DNA of 64,000 nt from Mycoplasmopsis canis PG 14 (GCF_001553195.1 NZ_CP014281.1:744001-808000), one strand, 5' to 3'. Positions 1 through 12,905 are shown, counted from the first letter of the stretch. Made by a program: numbers and translations. Notes: generated from the sequence alone by a model not told the origin.

Positions 1-399
1 TTTATCCATCAATGTAAGAATCTTAAAACTATTGGGTTTTCTGCTCATTAATAAATCTTTAATTTTGGCTAAAGTAATTCCACTATCTATGATATCTTCC
101 ACAATTAATACATCTTTATTCTCTATATCTTGTGCTAAATCCATAATAATTTTAACACTTCCGCTCGTTGCATGTGAACCGGAATAACTACTTGCTGTAA
201 TAAAATCAATTGAGTGATCAACTTCCACTGATTTTATTAATTGAGCAAGAAAAGGAATAGATCCCTTTAGTAAAGCAACAATGACCAATTCGTTCGATTC
301 TTTGTATGTTTCATTTACTCAGTTAGCGCATTCTTTTATCTTTTCTTCAATAAATTCTTGTGAATATAATATTTCTTTAATCATTTTATGTTTTTTCAT
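1..399 (-). CDS. hpt: Hypoxanthine(-guanine) phosphoribosyltransferase, 3' end cut by window
   Basis: Purine salvage enzyme that joins hypoxanthine or guanine to PRPP to give IMP or GMP in the cytoplasm. The translation (one TGA read as Trp near residue 26) shows the family's PRPP-binding loop VLIVEDIIDSGITL and, upstream, the conserved ALLKGSIPFLAQL segment. The start ATG at 399 is preceded by an AAGAAGG-type ribosome binding site; a second ATG five codons in is possible. About 133 residues are present and the last third lies beyond the window edge. Next to the nucleoside transporter and prs found elsewhere in the window it fits a purine-scavenging lifestyle. Family identity is secure; hypoxanthine versus guanine preference cannot be read from the sequence. 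Confidence 0.93.
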
Positions 400-420
400 A
401 GTTAACCTTCTTTAGTTTTT

Positions 421-448
421 ATAAAAAACCGCATAGTAAAATACGGTT
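421..448 (-). terminator. Intrinsic terminator after greA
   Basis: Read on the minus strand, AACCGTAT and ATGCGGTT form an imperfect hairpin followed directly by a T-rich run. It lies 12 bases after the greA stop codon and before the hpt start, so it probably ends the greA transcript and leaves hpt with its own promoter. Confidence 0.7.
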
Positions 449-459
449 ATTTATAATTA

Positions 460-948
460 TTATAAGTGTTCAACAGATAAAATTCTGATCATAAATTTCT
501 TTTGAGCTTCTACTTCGACTTCATCTCCAACTCTCTTTCCGAGCATTGCGGAAGCTAAAGGACTGTTTGTTGATATTTTTGACTCAAAAGGATCAGCATC
601 ATGTGAACCAGTAATTTGTACTATTTTCTTTTCGTTTTTATCAATATCTAAAAATTCAACACGAGTGTTTATTCCAACTGTTTCATCATTTCTGTGAGCG
701 TTTGATTCAATGATTACTGCTTGATCCAAAATAGATTCAAGCTCTTTAATACGCCCTTCAACGATACCTTGCTTTTCACGAGCGGCATCATATTCAGCAT
801 TTTCAGATAAGTCACCTTGTGCACGAGCTTCTTTAAGAGCTTCCTGTACTGCTGGACGTTCTACATTTATTAAACGATCGTACTCTTTTTTGTACTCGTT
901 AAATTTTTCTTGAGATAAAATTATTTTCTTTGTATTTAATTCACTCAT
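460..948 (-). CDS. greA: Transcription elongation factor GreA
   Basis: GreA enters the RNA polymerase secondary channel and stimulates cleavage of backtracked transcripts. The 162-residue product has the usual length. Its N-terminal antiparallel coiled coil carries the conserved tip acidic residues in GDLSENAEYDAAREKQ (residues about 45-60), followed by the FKBP-like C-terminal domain with the conserved segment ISTNSPLASAMLGKRVGDEV. The start ATG at 948 is preceded by a GGAG ribosome binding site. The gene ends at its own terminator and sits between the putative methyltransferase gene and hpt, all on the minus strand. No unusual features. Confidence 0.97.
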   Translation of the reverse strand: MSELNTKKIILSQEKFNEYKKEYDRLINVERPAVQEALKEARAQGDLSENAEYDAAREKQGIVEGRIKELESILDQAVIIESNAHRNDETVGINTRVEFLDIDKNEKKIVQITGSHDADPFESKISTNSPLASAMLGKRVGDEVEVEAQKKFMIRILSVEHL

Positions 949-989
949 ATTTACTCCAATTAATCTATATTTACCTATTTTACTATAAA

Positions 990-1649
990 TTATGATTTTT
1001 TATTAGTAATAAATAAAAATCTTGTAGAAAAATAAGATATTTCATGGTTTATTTTTTTATATTTTAACGTTTCTAAAAGATTGTTAACATCTTTTCTGGA
1101 AACTTTATTTAAAGAAACACAAATCATTCCATTTTCATTTAATTTATCAAAAAAACTTTCAAAAATTTCCTCTAAACTAAAATTAGAATTAAAAACACCT
1201 ATGAAATCTATTTTTTGATTACTATATAACTCTATATCGTTTGGAAATAGCTCTGGTTTTTCCATTCTTGCTGAGTTATATTTTTCAAAATCAAAATCCT
1301 TTAAATGATAAAAGGTTTTACCTTGAGTTTTCATCGAAATTGAAGCAAAGGCAAATTCTTCGTTTTTTGATAATATTAATTTATCTTGATATTTATTAAG
1401 ATAAATAGTGTTGATCATGCCCTCAATATCATAAGGATTAACCTTAGATTTAAAATAATTTTCTAATTCAAAAGGCAAACTGCCAATATCATTACGCATG
1501 GTTCTGATTTGTTCAATTGCCTCTCTTTGAGCTTTTTCTACATATTTTTTTGTGTATTTTTTAGTTCAATATATGATTCCAAAGTATATTGCGAAACCGA
1601 TGATTACGGCAATAATAGCAGAAATCATTAATGGCGTCTTTCATCCCAT
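990..1649 (-). CDS. Membrane-anchored putative methyltransferase-like protein (mycoplasma conserved)
   Basis: Two TGA codons are read as Trp near the N-terminus, so the true start is ATG 1649 with GAGGTAAAT just upstream, giving 219 residues. Residues about 7-25 form one hydrophobic helix followed by a lysine-rich stretch, which suggests an N-terminal anchor with a cytoplasmic body. The C-terminal 70 residues (IDFIGVF, FFDKLNENGMICVSL, FLFITNKKS) resemble the last strands of a Rossmann-type SAM methyltransferase. It may correspond to the family annotated in mycoplasmas as BC85_0335 putative methyltransferase, recalled from memory and not checked. No catalytic motif is clear and no substrate can be given. 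It follows ruvX by 8 bases and is probably co-transcribed with alaS-ruvX. Confidence 0.6.
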
Positions 1650-1657
1650 TATTTACC

Positions 1658-2080
1658 TCATTTATTTCTATAATATTCTAAATAATCTTGCAAAATTAAT
1701 TGAGCAGCTAATTTATCTTTTTGAAGTTTTCTTTTTTGTCTAGAAACACCTGCACTTATCATTACTTCGTGAGCCTTTTTAGTTGAATACTGTTCATTAA
1801 TAAATAAGATAGGTAGATCAAATCTTTTTTTAATTTCTTTAGCAACATCCTCGACCATTAAAGTAGTTGAACTTTTAGTCCCATCTATTTTTAAAGGGTA
1901 GCCAATTACAAAACCATCAATTTTATATTCATCTAAATATTTCTGAATTTGATTATAAATTTGATCAAAATCAAATTCGATAAATTTTAAATTAACCAAT
2001 GATGAAGAGATAATTTCTGATTCATCAGTAATTGCAAAACCACATGATGCAGAACCAATATCTAGACCTAATTTTCTCAT
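1658..2080 (-). CDS. ruvX: RuvX/YqgF Holliday junction resolvase-like RNase H fold protein
   Basis: YqgF-family protein of 140 residues, the usual length. It shows the RNase H-fold start LGLDIGSASCGFAITD with the first catalytic Asp, the glycine-rich FVIGYPLKIDGTKS, the Glu in FINEQYSTKKA, and a C-terminal acidic residue in DKLAAQLILQDYLE. In bacteria this family is linked to 16S rRNA 5' end maturation and proposed Holliday junction resolution. The start codon overlaps the alaS stop by four bases (ATGA), an arrangement typical of translational coupling, and alaS-ruvX adjacency is common in Firmicutes and mycoplasmas. Confidence 0.92.
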   Translation of the reverse strand: MRKLGLDIGSASCGFAITDESEIISSSLVNLKFIEFDFDQIYNQIQKYLDEYKIDGFVIGYPLKIDGTKSSTTLMVEDVAKEIKKRFDLPILFINEQYSTKKAHEVMISAGVSRQKRKLQKDKLAAQLILQDYLEYYRNK

Positions 2081-4692
2081 TTCGCTTCTTTTTCTAAGAA
2101 ATCAATAATTCCTTCTGAAGTTGCGATTTTACCCATTGATAAAATCGCATTTCCTCCACCTCTACCGTTGAATTTAGCAAAAATTTGTTGAGCTAATTTA
2201 TTTGAATCTAAAATTTTTGAAGCAATAACTAACATTGGGTTCTCATCATTTGAGACTAAAATAAATGTTGTATCTAAGAATTTTTCTCTAAGTGTTGTAG
2301 CTACAGTTTTAATATTTTCTTTATTAAGATTACTTGAAAAATATAATTTATTCCCTTTTATATTTTGTGTAACAATATTTTCATAATCAAAAGTGAAATT
2401 ATTCTCTTTTTCCTTCAATAATTTGACATAATCTTTTCTTACTTCTTCAATTAAATTTTTTAAATATTGAATTGCTTCTTCCTTATTTTCTGGAATATTT
2501 AATTCAAAATTATAATCACTTGATAATTTAGTGTTTCTCTCTAGCAATTTATCGAATTCAACTATTAATTTATCTAATTCATCACTCAAGTATTGATCTA
2601 CTAAGTCATTAGAAGAAATTGCCCTAATTCTAAACACTCCGGCGGCTTTCTTTTCAACATTAGTTATTTTAAAGTTTTCTAGCTTATTAGAATTAGAAAG
2701 GTGTGTTCCACCACATAAATCGGCAGTAATATTATCAAATTTTACAATTCTTACTGCTTTAGGATCCATATATTCAGCTTCTTCAAGGGTCATTATAGCA
2801 CCAATTTCCCTTGCTTCATCAGTAGTCATTATTAAATAATGTCTATCAGATTTTAATTTAATGTATTCTCTAACAAGATTTTCAATCTTAGCGATTTCAT
2901 CGTCTGACGGTTTTTGATCAGCCGGGAAGTCGAATGTTAATCTTTCTTCATTGTTATCACTTCCTAATTGTTTTATTTGTGGCCCTAACACAGTTCTTAA
3001 AGCACTAAATAAAAAGTGTGTTCCTGAGTGATTTCTTTCAAGACCTAGCCTAATTGTTTTATCAACAAAACATTTTACGGGGTCATTTTTATTAATTCTT
3101 CCCTCAACCTTATGTATATGATTACCAAATTTATCTTTAAAAACATCAATTATGAACAATTTTTGGTCATTTTGTACGATATAACCTCTATCATGTTTTT
3201 GCCCACCGCTTGTTGCATAAAATGGAGTTTCTTTTAAAATTAAGTAAGAAATTCCTTTGTTTTCTTCTTTTTCGTTTTCAGAATCAAGGAGATGTAAAAT
3301 TTTTGTCTCATTTTCAGTAAGTGAATACCCAACAAAAGTATCAACCTTTGATTTTATTAATGCTAAAGAATTTATTACTTTATCCATTCCAGAAACTTTA
3401 TTTCCTCTACTTGCTTCAGCATGTTTTTCTCTAGCATCGTTGTATGCATCAAAATCAACTTTTATATTTTTTCTTGATAAAATTTCTTCAGTTAACTCAA
3501 TTGGAAATCCATAAGTTTCAAAAAGTTTAAACGCTAGTGCTCCATCAAATACCTTTACATTATCGCTAATGTGTTCATTTAAAAGTTGTTTACCGTTTTC
3601 TACAGTTTTTGAGAAAGCTTCTTCTTCATCTATTATTGTTTTTACTATATTTTCAAGTTCATATTCATATGGTAATGTTGACTTAACAACCTCAACTAAT
3701 TTGTGTAAAATTGATTCTTTAATATCTAAGAGCATTGCAACATATAAACTTCTTCTTATTAGTCTACGAATAATGTAACCTCTACCTACATTTGAAGGTT
3801 TAGCCCCGTCTGCCACTGCATTAACGACAGTTCTCATATGATCAGCAATTATCTTAAAATACGTATTAATTTCTGATTGTTTTTCATCTTTTTTAAAATA
3901 ATTTTCAACATCATATCTATATGATGTATACTTTTCTATTTCATGAATTATTGGTAAAAATAAATCTGTATCAAAATTAGTGGGAGCATCTTGCATAATC
4001 GAAACAATTCTCTCAAGTCCTGATCCAGTATCAATATTTTTTTGTTTTAATTCAGTGTAATTTCCTTCACCATCTGAATTGAATGTTGAAAAAACAATAT
4101 TTCAAATTTCGATATATCTATCGTTTTCTAAATCTTCTTTAAGTAGCTCGATACCTCTTTGATCATATTTTGATCCTCTATCATAAAAAATTTCTGTGTT
4201 AGGTCCACAAGGCCCTGAACCAACTTCTCAAAAGTTTGTTTTTTTGCCCCCTGGTATCATATGAGATTCATCAAAACCATTGTCAATTCACATTTGCTTA
4301 GTTTCTAAATCTTCAAAATAATATGTGAAATAAAGTTTTTCTTTTTCTAACTTGAGCTCATTAATTAAAAAATCAGCAGCAAAATCAATTGCTTCTTTTT
4401 TAAAATAATCACCTATAGAAAAGTTTCCTAACATTTCGAAAAAGGTATGGTGTCTTGCAGTAACACCTACATTTTCAATGTCATTTGTTCTAATAACTTT
4501 TTGTGAATTGGTTAATCTTCTTGAAGGAGGTATTTTTTTACCAGAAAAATAATCTTTCAGGGTAGCTACACCACTGTTTATCCATAATAAAGAAGGATCG
4601 TTTTGAGGGATTAAACTTTTTGAAGGAACTATAAAGTGATTATTTCTTTCAAAAAACTTTAATCACTTTTCTCTAATTAATTTTGAATTCAT
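2077..4692 (-). CDS. alaS: Alanyl-tRNA synthetase
   Basis: Class II synthetase that charges tRNA-Ala and edits mischarged Ser/Gly. The full 871-residue protein is rebuilt across several TGA-Trp codons from ATG 4692, preceded by an AGGAGAAAT ribosome binding site. The N-terminal catalytic domain has the motif region [19 protein letters not shown] and [14 protein letters not shown]. The editing domain has its zinc ligands in [12 protein letters not shown] and CGGTHLSNS. The C-terminal C-Ala region ends with the conserved glycine-rich [13 protein letters not shown]. Length and motifs are standard. It heads the alaS-ruvX-methyltransferase run and lies 9 bases after mnmA. Confidence 0.97.
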
Positions 4693-4701
4693 ACATTTCT
4701 C

Positions 4702-5859
<1,158 letters not shown>

Positions 5860-5927
5860 TTAAGTTATAAAAAATTATATTGAATTTTTTTATTTTTTTA
5901 TTTAATTATGCTAAAATTTATTTGCGT

Positions 5928-6004
5928 GGTCGCGTAGCTCAGCTGGATAGAGCACGAGCCTTCTAAGCTTGTGGTCAGAGGTTCGAATCCTCTCGTGATC
6001 GCCA
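5928..6004 (+). tRNA. tRNA-Arg (anticodon TCT)
   Basis: A complete 77-base cloverleaf with encoded CCA. The acceptor GGTCGCG pairs with CGTGATC through two G-T wobbles. The D arm is GCTC/GAGC, the anticodon stem CGAGC/GCTTG encloses CTTCTAA with anticodon TCT, and the T arm contains GGTTCGAATCC. An extended -10 box (TATGCTAAAAT, about 5907-5916) lies just upstream. It reads AGA, the main Arg codon expected in such an A+T-rich genome. Confidence 0.97.
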
Positions 6005-6090
6005 TTTTTTTATTGCCTTTTTTTCGAAAAATAATGTAAAATTTCTATAAATTTATACAAAAAAATATTTCATAAATATAGGAGGAAATT

Positions 6091-7881
6091 ATGATAAAAA
6101 TGTTTAGTATTTTGCCTACTAAAATCAAACTTCATTTTTTATTAGGTATTTTAATTTTAGTTGTAAATGTAGGATTAATCATGCTTACCCCTATTTTTAT
6201 TTCGCAATTTCTACCACTCTTAATTAACGCAAAAAGCGAATATCAAATAGAAATATTTAAAATAGCTATATACACAACTGATAATTTTAGCAATGCTTTA
6301 ACTATTTTGATATCTAGCACAGTAGGATTAATTATTGGGGGTGCTATAACATCCTTTTTAAGCCTAGTTATAATAATATGAGCAGGTGAAAATGCATCTA
6401 ATTTTTACCGCGATGCACTATACATAAAATATCAAAAATTAAGTTTAAAGGATATTTCTCATTTTAGTATAGAAAGTTTAATGACAAGAATAAATGATGA
6501 TGTTGCTGTTTTTTGAGATTTTCTAGTTGGTGCCACAACAGCTTTAATTAAAGCTCCACTTTTCATTGTTTTCGGTTTAACATTTGCTTTATTAACTGAT
6601 CTAACTTTAACTTGAGCAATTGTTGCAATTGTTCCTCTTATAATAGGTTCAATTATTTATATATTAATAAAAGTAATGCCATTAATTATTAAAGGTAGAA
6701 CAATTATTGATGCTAACACTAAGTCAGTTAATGAAATAATTCACGGAGCAAGATTAATAAAAGCTTACAACCTGCAAGATTATCAATTTGAAAAATTTGA
6801 TCAAACAAACAAAAATTGATTAAGTAATGGAATAAAGATATTTAATTTATTTTCTATTAGTTTACCTTTTTTCTTTTTTGCTGTTAATTTAGTTGTTGTT
6901 TTTATTTTTGTTGGTGGATATAAACTTTTAGCAGATAACCCAAGCCAAGATGTTGCGAATTTGATAGCTAAATTAAATACCTTTATTGAATATGAATTTA
7001 TGATGGCATTGGGTATATCAATGTTAGGTCAATTTTTAGGAACATTTTTTAGAGCAAGAGTTTCTTCGAAAAGAATAATCGAAGTTCTTGATGCTAAATA
7101 TGATGATTTACAAGTAGAGCATGGTGAGTCATTACCTTTAAACGCCTCAGAATATAACATTGAATTTAAAAATTTTTCATACAAATATTACGAATCTTCC
7201 GAAAGTTATGCACTTGAAAATATTAACTTTGAAATTGGTGCCGGTAAAACTCTCGGAATTATTGGGCCAACTGGTTCAGGTAAATCTACTTTAGCAAATA
7301 TATTAGTAAACAATATGAAATATAACATTGGAAATGTAAAAATAGCAAATAAAGAGGTGAACCAAATTAACTCTAATGAATTACACAAACAAGTGGGTAT
7401 CGTATTCCAAGAAGCTTCTTTATATTCAGGAACTATAAAATCTAATTTATTATTCGCAAAAGATGATGCAAGCAATGAGGAAATAGAAAAAGCTGTCGAA
7501 ACAGCTTGTGCTAAAGAATTTATAAATAGCTTTAGTGATAAATATGAACATATTGTTGAACAAAGAGGCAAAAACTTATCTGGCGGCCAAAAACAAAGGT
7601 TATCTATAGCTAGAACACTTCTAACTGACCCAAAAATCTTAATTCTAGACGATACAACAAGTGCTTTAGATAACATTACAGCTAAGAAAGTTATTAAAAA
7701 TATTTCAAAAAATTATAACTGTACCACAGTAATAATTTCTCAAAAAATTAATTCAATTAGACATGCTGATAAAATTCTAGTTTTAAATAACGGAAAAATA
7801 ATTGATTCCGGAACACACGAAAAATTGTTAGAAACATGTGAATGATATAAAGATGTATACCACAATCAATTAGAACAATAG
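6091..7881 (+). CDS. ABC exporter half-transporter, subunit 1 (degenerate Walker B)
   Basis: A type IV ABC exporter half of 596 residues: a transmembrane domain (about residues 15-320, with several TGA-Trp codons) followed by a nucleotide-binding domain. Walker A is GPTGSGKST near residue 391, the signature is LSGGQKQRLSIAR near 496, and Walker B reads ILILDDTTSALD near 517. The catalytic Glu after Walker B is replaced by Asp, the mark of the degenerate site in heterodimeric exporters. The start follows a strong AGGAGGAAATT site. It lies 11 bases before a second half-transporter, so the two probably pair to expel lipids, drugs or peptides. The substrate cannot be read from sequence. Confidence 0.93.
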
Positions 7882-7892
7882 AAAGGAAAAAT

Positions 7893-9842
7893 ATGAAAAA
7901 AACAGATAAAGTTTCATCATGACAAGCAATTAAATTGTTATTTTCTTTCGCAAAAGATTTTAAGAGCACAATAATATGAGGAACTATTTTTTCATTAATA
8001 AATGCAGTTGCTTATATTGCCGGAAGTTTTTTAATTGGTGCAATAGTTTCAATATTTTTCCAACCAATCGCAGAAAATCAACAAAGATTTGAAGATTTTG
8101 ATATGACTAAATTCATTATATTCTTAAGTTCTTTAGCAGGTTGCTATATCATTTATGGAATATTTAGATATTTAGAAACTAGATTTTTCGTTAAAGTTAG
8201 TTTTGGTGCTGCTGCAAATATTAGAAAAAAATTAATTTCTAAAATGCTTAAATTAAATATTGGATTTTATGACAAAAATAAAGCTGGTGACTTGATTTCA
8301 ACAATTATTGTTGATGTTACTAATATTGCTTTTTCATTAAATCAAGTTTTTTCCGCTGTTGTTAATGCCGCAATTAATATTTTTCTAGCAGTAATTATTA
8401 TGTTTTTAGTTTCTGCTAAATTAACTTTAATTGTTATACCACTAACATTAATTATGTTTTCTGGTGTTATTTTATTAATCAAAAAATCACAACCACACTT
8501 TGTGCAGGTTAGAAATGCTTTTGGAAAATTAAATTCATTTGTTGAAGAAACATTATCTAACACAAAAATAACAAATTCTTTCGAAAAACAAAAACCATTA
8601 TTGAATCAACTACAATCAATAACAAAGGAAATTAGAGATACTGCTTTTAAAAGTGACTTAATCTCAAGGAGTTTCGAAACCATTTATAATGTGATGTCAA
8701 ACTCTATTATCCTTATAATTACAGGTATAGCAACATTATTTTTCTTTAACAAAGAACCAATTTGAGGCATACCAGGAATAATTGGTGACTCTACTTCAAT
8801 AGCGACTCCAGGATTAATAGTTACATACATATCATTGAATTGAAACTTTTTAGGACCTTTTCAAAATGCATTAGGAACTATTTTTGGAGCTCAAACAGGT
8901 GTTGCTTCAACTACACGTGTTGCAAAATTACTAGAAGAAAAAGAACCTATAATTAAGAATCAGAAAATTAAAATTGTAAAAGTCGCTTTTAACGAAGAAA
9001 CAAATGAATTTATAGAAACGAATAATGAAGATTTATTTGGATTTTATACATGAAAATTTTTTAACAATGAAACAAATAAATATGAATTAAAATCAGTTAA
9101 AGGAACTGTTGAGTTTGAAAACGTTTATTTTAAATACTTAGAAGAATCAGAAAAATATCAATTAAATAATGCTTCTTTCAAAGCTGAAAGAGGCCAAAAA
9201 ATTGCTATAGTTGGCCCTACAGGAGCGGGTAAAACTACAATAATTAACTTGCTTTCAAAATATTATGATTACAATAAAGGTAGCATAAAAATTGATGGGT
9301 TTGAACTAAATGAAATAGACACAAATAATTTAAGAGACATCATGACAATTGTTCTGCAAGATTCGTTTTTATTTAATGAAACAATTATTGATAATTTGAA
9401 AGTATCAAATCCAAATGCTACAGAAGAAGAAATTATAAAAGCAGCTAAAATGACAAAAGCTCATGACTTTATTCTAGGAATGGAAAATGGTTATAGAACC
9501 CTTATAGAAAATAACGGAGCAAATATTTCGCAAGGGCAAAGGCAACTTTTATCATTAACTAGAGCTATTTTATCAAATAGAAATATTCTCATCTTAGACG
9601 AAGCAACCTCGAATATAGACTCAAGCACAGAAATGTTTGTTCAAGAATCTATGCTTCATTTAATGGAATATAAGACCTCATTCATAATAGCGCATAGACT
9701 AAGCACAATAAAAAATGCCGACGTTATTATAGTTATTGATAATGGAGAAATAATAGAACAAGGAAACCATCAATCACTAATAGATCAAAAAGGTTTTTAT
9801 TATAATTTATACCAATCACAATTCGAAGGAAATAAAGATTAG
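7893..9842 (+). CDS. ABC exporter half-transporter, subunit 2 (ISQGQ signature)
   Basis: The second half-transporter has 649 residues, starting at ATG 7893 after GAAAGGAAAAAT. A membrane domain comes first, then an insert of about 50 residues (near 350-410) that is unusual for the family and includes NEEDLFGFYTW-like sequence, then the ATPase domain. Walker A is GPTGAGKTT near residue 441, the signature is ISQGQRQLLSLTRA near 544, and Walker B with the catalytic Glu is ILILDEATSNID near 566. The second Gly of the signature is Gln, which complements the degenerate Walker B of subunit 1, as in known asymmetric heterodimers. A hairpin terminator starts within its stop codon. Confidence 0.93.
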
Positions 9843-9863
9843 CAGTGTAAACTGCTTTTTTTA
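9841..9863 (+). terminator. Intrinsic terminator of the ABC exporter operon
   Basis: AGCAGT and ACTGCT form a perfect six-pair stem with a GTAA loop, followed by seven T. It begins inside the stop codon of the second exporter gene. Confidence 0.9.
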
Positions 9864-9956
9864 TATGGAAAATGTGGAATCGTTACCTCAAAATTAGTAT
9901 TAGTACATAAAAGCGTATAATAATAAGGCATAAAAAATATAAAAAGGAATAAAAAT

Positions 9957-11309
9957 ATGAAAAAAAGACACTTATGAAACCTTATTAGTGGTGGTTTAAT
10001 TTTATCTTCACTACCTTTATCAGTAATATCTTGTTCAAATCAAGATTCAGAACAACAAAAAGACTCATCAATTAGTAATTTTGTAGAAAAAAATGATCGA
10101 ATATCAGTTATTGAAACTAATTCATCATTAAATTATGATGCTATAAAAGATAAAAAAGGAATAAAAATTGCTTTAATTAATGGTTCTGGAAATACATTAG
10201 ATAAATCATTTAACCAATCTCATTGAGAAGCTTTAATCAAATTATCTGAAGACACTAGAAAAGATGATAAAAATCAAATAGAAATTACAGATATAAATCC
10301 TGGAACAACGGAATTAACTGAAGTTTATAATAATGCATTAGAAGAAAACCAAAAAGTATGAGTTCTCGCTGGGTATAATCACTCTGAAAAAATTAAAGCT
10401 TATTTAAAAAATGAAGAAAATGTTAAAAAACTAAACGAAAAAGGTGTAATAATAATTGCTGTAGATTTTCAGGTAGGACTTGAAAGTACAAGCAATTTTA
10501 AAAATTTATACGAAGTTACTTTCAATATTAATGAAGCTGCATATATAGTTGGAAACGCTTTATCAAAAGCATTTGCTAAAACATTCCCTGGGCAAAATAA
10601 TTCAGACTCAAGAAAATCTGGAGTATATGGTGGAGGAAGTGGTTCTGATGTTGTAAGTTTTATATCTGGATATTTAAAAGGTATACTTAAGCACAATAAA
10701 TCAAGTGAAACAACAAATAAAATTAACCAAATTGATCAAATTGCATTAAATGCTGGATATGAAGCTGGTGACCCGAATATGAATCAAGTAACAATCGGAA
10801 TGATTGATAAAAAACCTAAATTCGTTTTACCTGTTGTCGCAGGTGGTGTTGCAATTATTCTAGATGAAATACAAAAAAGAAATCTTAATATGTATGTAAT
10901 AGGTGTTGATGTTGATCAATCAAAAGCTTATCCACAACATAAAGGTAAATTTGCTACTTCAATTCAAAAGAATATTGGTCAAGCAGTATATGATGTAATA
11001 AATGAGTTTGTTTTTGGTATAAAAAACAAATCACTTGAATCAAAAGCCTCATCAACTGAATATGGATCAAAACATCTACATGGTAATTTTAGTGATAAAT
11101 GGGTAGCTTATGCTCCTTCTACAGCATCAAACGAAAAACTTAGACTAGCAATTAATAATGAACTCGAGAAAACAGAAAAAGAGTTTCTAAAATTAAGTCA
11201 AGATGAAAAAGATTTCATAAGCAATTTCAAGGATTCTTCAAATAAGGAATATTCAGAAGAAAGTCTTAGCGAGTTAGTTGAAGCATTAGTAAAAGAAATC
11301 AATAAATAA
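9957..11309 (+). CDS. BMP-family nucleoside-binding lipoprotein, copy 1
   Basis: A predicted surface lipoprotein of 450 residues: charged N-terminus, hydrophobic stretch, and lipobox LSVISC with acylation at Cys26. The body matches the BMP/PnrA-like substrate-binding family: KIALINGSGNTLDKSFNQSHWEAL at the start of lobe 1, a glycine-rich GVYGGGSGSDVVSFISGYLKG segment, and the conserved VIGVDVDQSKAYPQHKGKFATS. Members of this family bind purine nucleosides and deliver them to an ABC importer. The ATPase and two permeases lie 1.6 kb downstream. A tandem paralog follows. ATG 9957 has AAAAGGAATAA upstream. The ligand is inferred from family and context. Confidence 0.9.
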
Positions 11310-11319
11310 AAAATGTGGA

Positions 11320-11350
11320 AAATGTGGAAATTTTAATGATTTTCACATTT
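11320..11350 (+). terminator. Hairpin between the two BMP genes
   Basis: AAATGTGGAAA and TTTTCACATTT form an 11-pair stem with one G-T wobble and a nine-base loop. Only a weak T run follows, so it may be a partial terminator or an mRNA-stabilising hairpin that separates the expression of the two binding proteins. The sequence ATGTGGAAA is directly repeated in the left arm. Confidence 0.5.
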
Positions 11351-11441
11351 TAATTTATAATTATTAAGATTTTATTCAATTACTTTTCAAATAAAATACG
11401 AATAAAATTTTAGAAAACTCAAAAAATATTTAGGAGAAAAA

Positions 11442-12785
11442 ATGAAATTCAAAAAATACTTACTTTCTATGGCCGGAATAAGCTCAATCGCTTTACCTTT
11501 GGCTGCAATTTCTTGTGGAGAACCAACAAGTGATTCAGGATACCACAAACGTGAAGAAGAATACATTCAACCAAGCGAAAGAGTTGCTGTTATCCAAAGA
11601 AACACAAGTCTTACAATGGATTTAGCTACTTCAGAAAAAATTAAAGCTAAAAAATTAAAATTTGCTTTAATTACAGATACAGGAAAAGTTACAGATAAAT
11701 CATTTAACCAATCTGCATGAGAAGCTTTAAACACCATTGCAGACCAAACACAAAAATCAGCTGATGAACAACTATTTGAATTCGTCGCAGTTGAGCCAAC
11801 AGGTGATTCATATGATCAATCATATAATGCTGCAATTGATAACGGTGCAAATGTTATTGTTCTTCCTGGGTTCACACATGGTGATCACATTAAAACATTT
11901 ATTAAAGCAAATATTGAAAAATTAAGAGCTAAAAAAGTTATCATTATCGGTATTGACTTTACATTAAAAGATGTTTCATACGAAAACTTCTATGCATTAA
12001 ACTTTGACGTTAGCCAAGCCTCATGACAATTAGGGTACGCTCTTTCAAAATATCTTTCAGCACAATACTCTGATAATCAAGAAAATAGAAAATTAGCTTC
12101 ATTAGGTGGAGGAGCATTCTTTGGAGTTACAGACTTTATTACAGGTTATTTAAAAGGAATTAAAGCATTTAATGATGCAAATCCAACATTAAAAACTAAA
12201 CATGCTGATACTATTGATTTAAATGCTGGATTTAAACCAGATAACACACAAACAGCTGCAGTTACAAATATGTTAGGAACAGAAGCAAAAATTGTTTATC
12301 CTGTTGCAGGACCAGCTACATTAACTACTGTTGATCAAATTACTAAAAACGAAAAATACAAGGATAGATTAGTTGTTGGTGTTGACGTTGATCAATCAAA
12401 AGCTTTACCAGCTAATAAAGGTTACTTTGCTACATCAGTTCTTAAAAATGTTGCTCAAGCTACATATGATATTATTTTAGCTAAAGCATTTGAAATTTCA
12501 GAAGTTGAAACCAAAATAGCTCACATCAAACAAGGTGACACAAATAATTTCTATGGTGGATATGATGCAGGTTGAGTTGCTTTAGCTGAATCTACAATTG
12601 GTGATACAGCAAAAAGAGAAGCAATGAATAGCGCTATTAATGAAGCAAAAGAAAAATTTGTTGCTTTATCAACAGATGAAAAGGCATTTGTTAGTGCTCC
12701 AAAAGCAAGAAAAGAAGACACAAACAAAAATCAAAATGAAATTAAAACAGTTGTTGATGATTTAATTAAAATAGTAAATAATTAA
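11442..12785 (+). CDS. BMP-family nucleoside-binding lipoprotein, copy 2
   Basis: A 447-residue paralog of the preceding gene, starting at ATG 11442 after TAGGAGAAAAA. The lipobox is LAAISC with Cys25 as the acylation site. The conserved blocks are the same: FALITDTGKVTDKSFNQSAWEAL, SLGGGAFFGVTDFITGYLKG, and VVGVDVDQSKALPANKGYFATS. Its better ribosome binding site suggests it is the more highly expressed copy. It ends at a strong terminator, so the transporter genes start from a separate promoter. Two binding proteins for one importer would widen the range of nucleosides taken up; this is inference. Confidence 0.92.
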
Positions 12786-12799
12786 TAATTCTTTGTTAA

Positions 12800-12827
12800 A
12801 AAAATCGCTTTTTTGCGGTTTTTTTTC
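12800..12827 (+). terminator. Intrinsic terminator after BMP copy 2
   Basis: AAATCGC and GCGGTTT form a stem (one G-T pair) with a short T loop, followed by a run of about eight T before the next gene's promoter. Confidence 0.85.
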
Positions 12828-12905
12828 GCTAGACAAAAACAAAAAATTTTATATAATTTAAAATAGTTATTTATAACTATTTAGAAAAAACTGAAAGGGA
12901 GCATT

